Assembly (NCBI RefSeq): GCF_002563655.1 | Contig: NZ_PDIY01000001.1 | Location: 3,508,001-3,572,000, forward strand | Direction of reading: 5' to 3' | From: Bacillus sp. es.034 | Lineage (GTDB): Bacteria > Bacillota > Bacilli > Bacillales > Bacillaceae_B | DNA: 64,000 bases | Part shown: one piece after another, positions 18,537-26,881 of the stretch | Layout: the number at the start of each line of letters is the position of its first letter | Position numbering within the stretch: the stretch's first letter is position 1 | Program-made: the position numbers and the translations under genes | The notes under the pieces: model-generated | Told to the model about the DNA's origin: nothing | The model's database searches: none | The model's input: the letters and a program-made list of their open reading frames with translations, nothing else

Positions 18537-19167
18537 TTCGTTCTCCTCAATTTCACTTTGAATTCATTATGCCACGAGTGAGATGAACTCATCATGTCTT
18601 ATAATGAAAGTACTCTTTACATTGGGATACCTTCTATTCTATACGAAGGAATAACATGTTAAAAGAGGAATAGAACGTTATTTTCTGCCATATGCCCTTT
18701 TAAAAGCAAAAAAAATGAGTGATGCAGGGTTAATGGCCTATTTTTGGAGAATTGACCTACAGTCACCCTAAGATGGATTGTCCATACCGCTTTTCGTATA
18801 TGTACTTTCATTCACTTTCCAAAAGAAGGGCCATCCTATGTATTTCACTCTTGAACCCTATTTTAAACAACAATTGAAGCATAATGAATGCATGTCATTG
18901 AATTGTAAAAGTTTTGGTTAACAACAGTAACAAACTCTCCTTTATTTTGAAAAGGTATGATCAATATGAATTACGTATATGTAATTTATTGTAACATCGA
19001 AAACGCAAATATCCTATCGTTATTTCATTCAATGGAAGGATTTTCTTCGTTTTTTTCATATACAAAAAAGAGACCGACCGGGAAAAATGGGAAGGAGTGG
19101 TGAGGTCTTCTCTCACCATTCACTTCTTACTGCCATTTTTCATGCATCAATCTCTTCATATAAAACA
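18537..19167. other. Gene-free gap where murG and murB lie in related genomes
   Basis: This 631-base stretch between divIB and spoVE is AT-rich and holds no reading frame of protein character on either strand. I looked for MurG (GGxGGH) and MurB FAD-domain motifs on the minus strand and found none. A short hairpin GGTGAG...CTCACC occurs near 19098-19117, with no clear T-run. divIB must be expressed from a promoter in this gap or by read-through from spoVE; I cannot identify one convincingly. Confidence 0.75.
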
Positions 19168-20268
19168 TTAGTTCCTTGAATAGCGGCTTATATTCAACAG
19201 GACCCCTACTGCCATTAGCATGAGGGTCAAAGAAGATCCCCCGTAGCTCAAGAATGGAAGTGTAATCCCGGTTACAGGCATCAGCCCCGTCACGACCCCT
19301 ACGTTGATCATCACCTGGATGGCAATCATGGAAACGATCCCTAGAGCCAGGAAGCTGCCAAATAAATCAGGTGCCCCCAATGCGATCCTGATCCCTCTCC
19401 ACAAGATCAATGAAAACAGGATCAATACCAGGGTTCCCCCAATAAATCCAAGCTCCTCTGCTAAAATAGCAAATATAAAGTCGTTTTGGGGTTCCGGCAA
19501 ATAAAAGAATTTCTGTCTGCTCTGTCCAAGACCTAAACCGAATAATCCACCAGGTCCGATGGCATAAAGGGACTGGATGATCTGGAAACCGCTATTGAGC
19601 GGATCCTGCCAGGGGTCTAAAAAGGATGTGATCCGTTTTATCCGGTAAGGAGCAGATATGACGAGTCCTACAAACCCAAGCAAACCGATCATGCCGAGTC
19701 CTACGAAATGTTTGATCCGGGCTCCTGATATAAAGATCATCACAACAGAAGTCCCCACCATGACGGTACCCGTTCCTAAGTCCGGCTGAAGCATGATCAT
19801 TCCAAAAGCCGTAAACACAAGTAAAAGTGCCGGAAGGACTCCTTTTCTAAAAGAAGTAATATACTTTTGGTTCTCAGATAAATACTTTGATAGAAAAGCG
19901 ATCATGGCGAGTTTCATAAACTCCGAAGGCTGAATGGAAAAGGCCCCTACACCGATCCAGCTCCTGGAACCGTTCCGGAGCACCCCTATGCCGGGAATGA
20001 GGACGAGCACAAGGAGAACGAAGCAAATGATGATGATGACCTTTGACCAGTTTCGCCATGTCCAGTACTCTACGTTCATGATGAAAAACATGGCGAATAA
20101 TCCTACACCGGCGAAGAGCACCTGTCTTTTTGCAAAGAAAAAGGAATCATTAAATTTGTAATCTGCCCATACAGCACTCGCACTGTATACCATGACCAGT
20201 CCAATCGCAAGCAAAGTGAGTGTAACCACAATGAGTATAAAATCGGGAGTCGATTTTTTTAAAGGCAA
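19168..20268 (-). CDS. spoVE: Stage V sporulation protein E (SEDS-family lipid II polymerase)
   Basis: SEDS glycosyltransferase that polymerises peptidoglycan, here the sporulation paralogue of FtsW needed for spore cortex. About ten transmembrane segments. Diagnostic stretches are MVYSASAVWADYKF near residues 24-37, NGSRSWIGVGAFSIQPSEFMKLA near 103-125 (split motif), and GGSSL near the C-terminus ending LLNISRYSRN. Taking the TTG at 20268 (seven bases after GAGGTG) gives 366 aa, the same as B. subtilis SpoVE; an in-frame TTG at 20283 is the alternative. It works with the transpeptidase SpoVD encoded at 24801. Confidence 0.95.
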   Translation of the reverse strand: MPLKKSTPDFILIVVTLTLLAIGLVMVYSASAVWADYKFNDSFFFAKRQVLFAGVGLFAMFFIMNVEYWTWRNWSKVIIIICFVLLVLVLIPGIGVLRNGSRSWIGVGAFSIQPSEFMKLAMIAFLSKYLSENQKYITSFRKGVLPALLLVFTAFGMIMLQPDLGTGTVMVGTSVVMIFISGARIKHFVGLGMIGLLGFVGLVISAPYRIKRITSFLDPWQDPLNSGFQIIQSLYAIGPGGLFGLGLGQSRQKFFYLPEPQNDFIFAILAEELGFIGGTLVLILFSLILWRGIRIALGAPDLFGSFLALGIVSMIAIQVMINVGVVTGLMPVTGITLPFLSYGGSSLTLMLMAVGVLLNISRYSRN

Positions 20269-20381
20269 TCCTAAACACCTCAAATAGACAAATTTAGAGC
20301 CGTTCGAGCATAGAAAACTACTGATCCCGGATTGAATGACTGGTTGTGTAAGTATGGATGCTCTATATGGACAAGCCCTTA

Positions 20382-21731
20382 TTAAAGCTTATGCACGGTC
20401 TCGATAAAAATGTCACCGCGTTGTTCAAAAGTACGATATTGATCCCAGCTCGCACATGCAGGGGACAATAATACGATATCCCCTTCCCGAGCATGTTCAT
20501 ACGCAACCGGAACCGCCTTTTCAACATTATCGACAGGAATAATCGTTTGTATCCCCGCCTTTTCCCCTGTTTTCACGAACTTCTCAGAAGTTTCTCCAAA
20601 GGTGATCAATGTTTTGACATTTGCGAGAAATGGAATCAGGTCATCAAATTCATTGCCCCGATCCAATCCTCCTGCAAGCAATATAGTCGGGGATTCAAAG
20701 GCTTTAAGCGCGCTTTTCGTCGCCAGGCTGTTCGTTGCTTTAGAATCATTGTAAAATTTGATGCCGTTCATTTCGCGAACGAATTGAGTCCGGTGTTTCA
20801 CTCCGCCAAACGTACTCAATACCTTCTTGATGCTATCATTGGATACCCCATAAATTTTACAGGCAGCAACGGCACAAAGGATATTTTCAAGATTATGAGC
20901 ACCCGGAAGGACGATGGAGTATAAGTCCACCACTTTTTCGTCCTTGAAATAAATCGCACGCTCCTTAATATAGGCACCGCCCTCAATCTCTTTTTCGGTT
21001 GAAAAGCGAATCACCTGTGCTTTTGTAAAGCTGACCACTTCATATACATGCTCTTGGTCCCCGTTAATGATTAGATAGTCTTTCTCCGTTTGGTTTTTTG
21101 TAATATTGGATTTTGCTTTCCAATATTCGTTCAAGTCCCCATGGTAATCAAGATGTGCATCATACAAATTTGTAATGATGGCAATGTGCGGAGCGAAGTC
21201 CTGGGTCCCCATCAGTTGGAAAGAAGACAATTCGACTACCATCTTTTCGTCCTCTTTCGCATCCTGCGCTACTTCAGAAGCAACGGTTCCGATATTCCCG
21301 GCGATCAGGGGCTTTTGATTATCCTCTTTCAACATTTCAAATAATAATGTCGTGGTGGTCGTCTTTCCATTGGTTCCCGTAATCCCGATCATTTCCGCCT
21401 CTGAAATCAGATATGCGAGCTCGACTTCTGTTAAGACGGGAATATCCTTCTCCATCGCTTTTTTTATCAATGGGTTATGATATGGGATACCCGGATTCTT
21501 TATGACATATTGAAAGCCTTCATCCAGAAGCTCGATGGGATGACTTCCGCATATGACTTTAATCCCTTCCTGAAGGAGGCCCTGGGCTTCGGGATTTTCC
21601 GACAAGGGCTTTTGGTCATTGACCGTAACAAATGCTTCTAGCTTATGTAGGAGAGAGGCAGCACTTACCCCACTTTTTGCCAAGCCTAATACGAGTACTT
21701 TCTTATGTTTGAATTTTGTAATATTTTTCAC
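20382..21731 (-). CDS. murD: UDP-N-acetylmuramoyl-L-alanine:D-glutamate ligase
   Basis: Cytoplasmic Mur ligase (449 aa) adding D-glutamate to UDP-MurNAc-L-Ala. N-terminal Rossmann domain ([15 protein letters not shown] near residues 10-24), ATP loop [12 protein letters not shown] near 113-124, ELSSFQL, and the C-terminal domain with [11 protein letters not shown] near 423-433. The GTG start follows directly on the mraY stop, with GAGGTG inside the end of mraY, so translation is coupled. Downstream is spoVE. Confidence 0.98.
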   Translation of the reverse strand: MKNITKFKHKKVLVLGLAKSGVSAASLLHKLEAFVTVNDQKPLSENPEAQGLLQEGIKVICGSHPIELLDEGFQYVIKNPGIPYHNPLIKKAMEKDIPVLTEVELAYLISEAEMIGITGTNGKTTTTTLLFEMLKEDNQKPLIAGNIGTVASEVAQDAKEDEKMVVELSSFQLMGTQDFAPHIAIITNLYDAHLDYHGDLNEYWKAKSNITKNQTEKDYLIINGDQEHVYEVVSFTKAQVIRFSTEKEIEGGAYIKERAIYFKDEKVVDLYSIVLPGAHNLENILCAVAACKIYGVSNDSIKKVLSTFGGVKHRTQFVREMNGIKFYNDSKATNSLATKSALKAFESPTILLAGGLDRGNEFDDLIPFLANVKTLITFGETSEKFVKTGEKAGIQTIIPVDNVEKAVPVAYEHAREGDIVLLSPACASWDQYRTFEQRGDIFIETVHKL

Positions 21732-22706
21732 TTATAACCACACCTCAATATAGATTCCTAAAACGGCAAAAAGTAATCCCACAGTCCAAAACGTGACGAC
21801 GACACGCCACTCCGACCATCCGACCAGCTCATAATGGTGGTGCAATGGGCTCATTTTGAAAATTCGTTTTCCTGTTGTTTTAAAGCTTGCCACCTGTAAG
21901 ATGACGGAAAGAGTCTCAATGACGAACACTCCCCCAATAAGGATCAATATGATTTCAAGCTTGGTTAAAATGGCAATCGTGGCGATTGCGCCTCCGAGTG
22001 CAAGTGAGCCGGTATCACCCATGAATACTTTGGCTGGATGGGCATTAAATACGAGGAAGCCAAGAACCGCCCCCACCACCGCTACTCCGAAGATGGCAAC
22101 ATCATATTGAGATTGGCTCCACGCAAGTACAGCCAGTGCCCCGAATGCAATGGCACTTGTTCCGGACACCAAACCGTCGAGACCATCCGTCAAATTGACG
22201 GCGTTTGAAAATCCAACAAGCCAAAAGATAATGAACAAGCAATAAAACCAACCTAATTCAATCGAAACATCGGTTAATGGTATCGAAACCGTGGTCGGAA
22301 AGTCGTTCTGTTTAAAGATAAGATAAAAGATCACCGATATGACAATCTGTCCCAGCAGCTTCTGTTTGGAGGTCAAACCTAAATTCCTTTTCATCACGAC
22401 CTTGATAAAGTCATCCAGGAAACCCAATAAACCAAATCCGACAGTCACGAGGATCATTAAATACGTTTCAGGACCGGGTTCTGAATATTTACCGGTCATG
22501 ACAAATGTAGTGATGACGATGGATACTAAGAACACAATGCCACCCATCGTCGGTGTGCCGGTCTTTTTTTGATGCGACTCGGGACCTTCATCCCTGATGC
22601 TTTGTCCAAACTTCAATCTTCTTAGGAAGGGGATGAATATAGGGGCAAGCAATACGGTTATGAGAAACGCCATTATGATGGTAAAAAAGATCACTTGTTC
22701 CATCAT
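21732..22706 (-). CDS. mraY: Phospho-N-acetylmuramoyl-pentapeptide transferase
   Basis: Integral membrane enzyme that transfers phospho-MurNAc-pentapeptide to undecaprenyl phosphate, making lipid I. Ten hydrophobic segments. Catalytic motifs are GFLDDFIK near residues 94-101, NLTDGLDGL near 170-178, and [11 protein letters not shown] near 288-298. I chose the ATG at 22706 (MMEQV), nine bases after GGAGG, giving 324 aa, which is the B. subtilis length. An ATG at 22712 overlaps the upstream stop as ATGA and is also possible. Confidence 0.98.
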   Translation of the reverse strand: MMEQVIFFTIIMAFLITVLLAPIFIPFLRRLKFGQSIRDEGPESHQKKTGTPTMGGIVFLVSIVITTFVMTGKYSEPGPETYLMILVTVGFGLLGFLDDFIKVVMKRNLGLTSKQKLLGQIVISVIFYLIFKQNDFPTTVSIPLTDVSIELGWFYCLFIIFWLVGFSNAVNLTDGLDGLVSGTSAIAFGALAVLAWSQSQYDVAIFGVAVVGAVLGFLVFNAHPAKVFMGDTGSLALGGAIATIAILTKLEIILILIGGVFVIETLSVILQVASFKTTGKRIFKMSPLHHHYELVGWSEWRVVVTFWTVGLLFAVLGIYIEVWL

Positions 22707-22708
22707 CG

Positions 22709-23131
22709 TCATTCCCCTCCCATTCCATCGTTTGGATCCTGTCTGGATCCGTCCATAGACATATCATTTGTTTGATGTTGTTCAGATTCACTGCTAAAAA
22801 TAAACTTCGTCATAATTTCCCACTTTTCTTGATTGTAATTTTGTTTGTAACTCTCTTGTAAGTCTAAATAAGCCCGGTATACATCTTCAACTATAAATAA
22901 CGGAAAGTGATTGGGGACAAAAGATGGGATTTGTTCACCCTTTGGCCAAAGAGAAGCAATCGCTCCTTGTTCAAGGCTCTTAAGAAGGTTCACTTCATCA
23001 CCTGCAGGTATATATAGTCCTTTCTCCATTCCCATCCTAGTTGAATTTGAAACTACTAAAAAGGGATAGCCCGGCAAATGGATTCCTTTGGTTTCCGGAA
23101 ACTTTTTTCTAACTTCATCATAAAGAAGCAT
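22709..23131 (-). CDS. Stand-alone Mur-ligase N-terminal domain protein
   Basis: A 140-residue protein between murE and mraY, where many bacteria carry murF. It has a Mur-ligase N-domain pattern: [19 protein letters not shown] (compare the family's DSR...GLFIAL.G), then [30 protein letters not shown] (compare IVVEDTLKAL..LA..YR). There is no ATP loop, central domain or ligase C-domain; instead it ends in a polar tail ([16 protein letters not shown]). ATG start at 23131 with AAGGGGATGTAGG, two bases after the murE stop; its stop overlaps the mraY region. I infer a murF N-domain relic kept as its own gene, or a regulatory UDP-sugar binder. Catalysis is very unlikely. Confidence 0.7.
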   Translation of the reverse strand: MLLYDEVRKKFPETKGIHLPGYPFLVVSNSTRMGMEKGLYIPAGDEVNLLKSLEQGAIASLWPKGEQIPSFVPNHFPLFIVEDVYRAYLDLQESYKQNYNQEKWEIMTKFIFSSESEQHQTNDMSMDGSRQDPNDGMGGE

Positions 23132-23133
23132 TC

Positions 23134-24594
23134 CTACATCCCCTTGATGAAGTGTCTTGCCACTTCCCGGTCGTCAAAATCGTATACATGATTCCCGATG
23201 ATCTGATAGGTTTCATGCCCTTTCCCGGCAATCAGGACGACATCTTCCGGTTTTGCAAGGCTCAAGGCTTCCCTGATCGCGTCTTTGCGATCAACGATCA
23301 ATTGATACTGCTTGCCGACCACTCCTGCTTCCATATCCTTCAAGATAGCCTCCGGATCCTCGGTCCTGGGATTATCAGAAGTGAAAATGGCATAATCGCC
23401 GTAATCACAGGAAATCTCAGCCATGATAGGTCTCTTGATCCTATCCCTGTCCCCTCCGCATCCGACCACTACAATGACATGGCCATTTGTAATCGTCCGG
23501 ATGGTCTCCAACACATTCTTTAAGCCATCTGGAGTATGGGCATAGTCGACGATGACCGAAAAAGGCTGACCTTCTGAAATGGTTTCAAACCGTCCCCTGA
23601 CCCCTTTCGCTTTTTCAAGGCTCTTTATACTTTCATCGATCGGTATACCCGCAGCAAACGCTGTCGCTATTGCAGCCAGGGCATTGTAGACATTAAACTT
23701 CCCTGCATACTTTAAAACCATTTCCCGTTCCCCGAATGGAGAGACAAGGGTGAAGACCGACTCAGTTGCTCTAAGGACCACATCTTTTGCATGGAAGTCA
23801 GCTGATGGAGACAGTCCATATGTAACGACATGGGCGGCTGTTGATTTGATGAAATAATCCGATGCATCATCGTCCTTATTAATAATGGCATACTTAGGCG
23901 ATTTCTTGAAATAAGTATTCCCTAATTGTGAAAACAATAAGCCTTTCGCATTACGGTAGTCATCCATTGTTTTGTGATAATCCAGATGATCCTGTGTCAG
24001 GTTCGTAAACACTGCTATGTCATAGTCACACCCGTGCACACGACCTTGATCCAAAGCATGTGAAGAAACTTCCATGATGGCGGACCGCACCCCTTTATCG
24101 CAAAATCGTCTGAACGTCTGCTGAAGGGTTAAACTGTCAGGCGTCGTATTATGGCTGACCTCCAACTCCTCCCCCACTTTGATATGCAGGGTTCCAATCA
24201 ATCCCGTCTTCATCCCACATTGAGTAAAAACGTGATCGATGAGGTGGGTCGTCGTGGTTTTGCCATTTGTCCCCGTCACTCCGACCAAAAGCAACTGATG
24301 GGAGGGCTGTTTATAATAATGGTCCGCTAGAATCGCCATCGCTTTCTTCGTATCTGGAACAATGATGACAGGAACACCTGCATCCAGTCTCCTTTCGGCA
24401 AGGATCGCTGCTGCACCATTCTTCTCTGCCACCCCTGCAAGAGAGTGACTATCAATCTCCAATCCATTGATACAAATAAATAAATCACCATTCTTTACTT
24501 TCTTGTGGTGATTCGCGATGTTTGAAATAGCTGGATCCCCTTCACCATGTACTGAGAAAAACGGTAGTACTTCCAGTAAAGTGTGCAATCTCAT
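23134..24594 (-). CDS. murE: UDP-N-acetylmuramoyl-tripeptide synthetase (meso-diaminopimelate-adding)
   Basis: Mur ligase (486 aa) adding the third stem-peptide residue. N-domain (NGDLFICINGLEIDSH near residues 35-50), ATP loop [13 protein letters not shown] near 105-117, and the DNPR motif near residue 405, which selects meso-diaminopimelate rather than lysine, as expected for a Bacillus wall. The ATG at 24594 lies directly against GAAAGG; a TTG two codons on has better spacing, so the start may be two residues shorter. It lies downstream of spoVD and is followed within two bases by the orphan Mur N-domain gene. Confidence 0.97.
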   Translation of the reverse strand: MRLHTLLEVLPFFSVHGEGDPAISNIANHHKKVKNGDLFICINGLEIDSHSLAGVAEKNGAAAILAERRLDAGVPVIIVPDTKKAMAILADHYYKQPSHQLLLVGVTGTNGKTTTTHLIDHVFTQCGMKTGLIGTLHIKVGEELEVSHNTTPDSLTLQQTFRRFCDKGVRSAIMEVSSHALDQGRVHGCDYDIAVFTNLTQDHLDYHKTMDDYRNAKGLLFSQLGNTYFKKSPKYAIINKDDDASDYFIKSTAAHVVTYGLSPSADFHAKDVVLRATESVFTLVSPFGEREMVLKYAGKFNVYNALAAIATAFAAGIPIDESIKSLEKAKGVRGRFETISEGQPFSVIVDYAHTPDGLKNVLETIRTITNGHVIVVVGCGGDRDRIKRPIMAEISCDYGDYAIFTSDNPRTEDPEAILKDMEAGVVGKQYQLIVDRKDAIREALSLAKPEDVVLIAGKGHETYQIIGNHVYDFDDREVARHFIKGM

Positions 24595-24720
24595 CCTTTC
24601 AACTCCTCACAGGCAGAAAGCAACCTTTTTATATTTTACAAAAAAAAATGAATGAAAGCTATCAACCTTTTAACTTAGTTCGATCTCTCTTTATCGTCAC
24701 GCGGACTGACACTTAATACC

Positions 24721-24748
24721 CCGGGGATTCATCGGTCCAAATCCCCGG
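24721..24748 (-). terminator. GC-rich hairpin after spoVD
   Basis: CCGGGGATT pairs with AATCCCCGG around a 10-base loop, 53 bases past the spoVD stop. The T-run on the minus strand is poor, so termination may be partial, with read-through to murE. Confidence 0.5.
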
Positions 24749-24800
24749 CATAAATAAAAAGTATATCATGAAATAACTACTGTGTAGACCTTCTCCGCCA

Positions 24801-26720
24801 TTATTCTTCAGATAGATAAACCCTTACCTTTGAACCCTGTTTTATTTTCACTCCCGGGTCCGGAGACTGACTTACCACTTTTTCTCCGCTTCCACTTACG
24901 TCCAGATCCAGATTCACCAGTTGTTCCTGAAGTTCACTTTTCGTCAATCCGACCAGGTCCGGGGTTTCAATCAACGGAGTGTCGGTCCACGTCATCTCTT
25001 TTTCAATTTGACCTTTACGCTTAGGAACCCCCATTGCCTCCAGACTATCACCTATGATACTTCCTCCAATCGGGGCTGCCACCACCCCACCGAACTGAAT
25101 CGTCCCCTTCGGATTATCGACAGCGACATACACGACAATCTGAGGGTCATCTGCAGGAGCCACCCCCATGAAGGAAACGATATGATTGTTTTCCAGGTAC
25201 TTACCATCCTTTGCCTTTTGCGCTGTCCCCGTCTTCCCTCCTACCCGGTAACCATCTACAAACGCTTTCTTTCCGCTTCCTTTGGCCACGACACTTTCCA
25301 AAGCTTCACGAATCTGCTTTGACGTTTCTTCCGAGATGACTCTTTTCTTGATCTGAGGGGTCTTTCTCATGACCACTTCTCCGGTTGAAGGGTCGATAAG
25401 CTCTTTTGCGATATAAGGCTGATACAGTACTCCTCCGTTGACTGCCGCCGATACTGCCGCAACCTGTTGAATGGGGGTAACGGCCACCCCCTGGCCAAAT
25501 GCGGTTGTCGCCTGTTCTACAGGACCGACACGGTCGAGGTTAAAGAGAATCCCCTTCCCTTCCCCTTGCAGATCGATTCCCGTCTTTTCACCAAAACCAA
25601 AATCATGGATATAGCTGAATAGTTTTTCTTTCCCTAACCTTTGACCCAACTCGACAAATCCCGGGTTACATGAGTTCTGAACCACCTCAAGGAAAGTTTG
25701 TGTCCCGTGCCCCCCACGTTTCCAGCAGTGGAGAGTCGATCCAGCTACTTCGATATGCCCGGGGTCATGAAATGTCTCTTTATAAAGATCCACCTTTTTC
25801 TCTTCAAGGGCCGCTGCAAGCGTAATGATCTTGAATGTGGATCCCGGTTCATACGTGCTCCAAATCGGTAAATTCCGATTATAGATTTCCTGGGGCACAT
25901 TGCGGAAATTAGCCGGATCAAATGTCGGTCTGCTCGACATAGCCAGTATTTCACCATTCTTAGGATTCATGGCGATGGCGATGATTCCATCTGGATTATA
26001 CGTCGCCTCTGCGATATCCAGTTCCCGCTCAACGATTGTTTGCACTTTGGTATCGATCGTTAGCTTCAAATCCAACCCATTTTCGGGTTTTTCAAAATCA
26101 TCAGCCATATCAGGCATTCTCTTTCCTTTGGCATCGGAGAAAAATTTCACATACCCTTTGTCTCCGCTAAGCTCTTCATCATAAGAAAGTTCAAGCCCCA
26201 TAAGCCCTTGATTATCGATACCTGCAAAGCCGAGCACATGGGATAGGTAACTTCCATATGGATAATAACGCTTAGAATCCTCCCCTAAATACACACCCTT
26301 CAAGTTTAAATCCCTTACTTCTTTCGCTTTGTCATACGAGATTTTCCTCGCTTCTTTTATCAGCACCATATTGGCTTTCTGTGTTACATATTTATATGCA
26401 GACTCAACTGAAATATTAAGAACGGCCGCCAGTTTATCCGCTGTCCCTTGAGGATCCGTAATTTGCCGTGGAACGACAAATATTGTCGGTGCACTTTGAT
26501 TCCCTGCGAGTTCTACTCCATTTCGGTCGACTATTTTCCCTCTCTCAGGTTGAAATGGGATATTTCGACTCCAGGAGTCTTTTGCCAAACCGGTAAGCCA
26601 GTCCCCTTTAAAAAACTGAACATACCCCAGCCTGATATCTATGATGGAGAAAATAAGGACTCCTACTATAAGCGCTACTGCCAACCTCTTCCTTACCGTT
26701 ACATTGGATACTCTTTTCAC
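24801..26720 (-). CDS. spoVD: Stage V sporulation protein D (penicillin-binding transpeptidase)
   Basis: Class B PBP (639 aa) that cross-links spore cortex with SpoVE; in B. subtilis it is made in the mother cell. N-terminal membrane helix (about residues 12-32), dimerisation domain, transpeptidase domain with STFK near 293, SCN near 347, KTGTAQ near 497, and one C-terminal PASTA domain (about 577-636). The GTG at 26720 has GGGGAGG eight bases upstream and gives the family N-terminus KRVSNVTVRKR. An in-frame ATG at 26753 is rejected because it falls inside the likely sigma-E promoter. Confidence 0.96.
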   Translation of the reverse strand: MKRVSNVTVRKRLAVALIVGVLIFSIIDIRLGYVQFFKGDWLTGLAKDSWSRNIPFQPERGKIVDRNGVELAGNQSAPTIFVVPRQITDPQGTADKLAAVLNISVESAYKYVTQKANMVLIKEARKISYDKAKEVRDLNLKGVYLGEDSKRYYPYGSYLSHVLGFAGIDNQGLMGLELSYDEELSGDKGYVKFFSDAKGKRMPDMADDFEKPENGLDLKLTIDTKVQTIVERELDIAEATYNPDGIIAIAMNPKNGEILAMSSRPTFDPANFRNVPQEIYNRNLPIWSTYEPGSTFKIITLAAALEEKKVDLYKETFHDPGHIEVAGSTLHCWKRGGHGTQTFLEVVQNSCNPGFVELGQRLGKEKLFSYIHDFGFGEKTGIDLQGEGKGILFNLDRVGPVEQATTAFGQGVAVTPIQQVAAVSAAVNGGVLYQPYIAKELIDPSTGEVVMRKTPQIKKRVISEETSKQIREALESVVAKGSGKKAFVDGYRVGGKTGTAQKAKDGKYLENNHIVSFMGVAPADDPQIVVYVAVDNPKGTIQFGGVVAAPIGGSIIGDSLEAMGVPKRKGQIEKEMTWTDTPLIETPDLVGLTKSELQEQLVNLDLDVSGSGEKVVSQSPDPGVKIKQGSKVRVYLSEE

Positions 26721-26751
26721 AAATGGAACCTCCCCTTCTATGGCTCGTTCC

Positions 26752-26780
26752 ATTATATGCTTGGACTTATGGTGGTATGT
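26752..26780 (-). promoter_or_regulatory. Candidate sigma-E promoter of spoVD
   Basis: On the minus strand CATATAAT (26752-26759) matches the sigma-E -10 CATACAMT at seven of eight positions. ACATACC lies 14 bases upstream as a weak -35. A terminator separates pbpB from spoVD, so a separate promoter is needed. Confidence 0.5.
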
Positions 26781-26842
26781 TTGAATTCAACGAAAGACTC
26801 AGGCTATCGGGAGGGGAACACAATTAATGAATGAATGGACAA

Positions 26843-26880
26843 AAAGGGATGACTCCGTTACTCTGAGTCATCCCTTTTTT
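26843..26880 (-). terminator. Terminator after pbpB
   Basis: Hairpin AAAGGGATGACTC...GAGTCATCCCTTTTT immediately after the pbpB stop. It closes mraZ-rsmH-ftsL-pbpB and isolates spoVD. Confidence 0.92.
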
Positions 26881-26881
26881 G

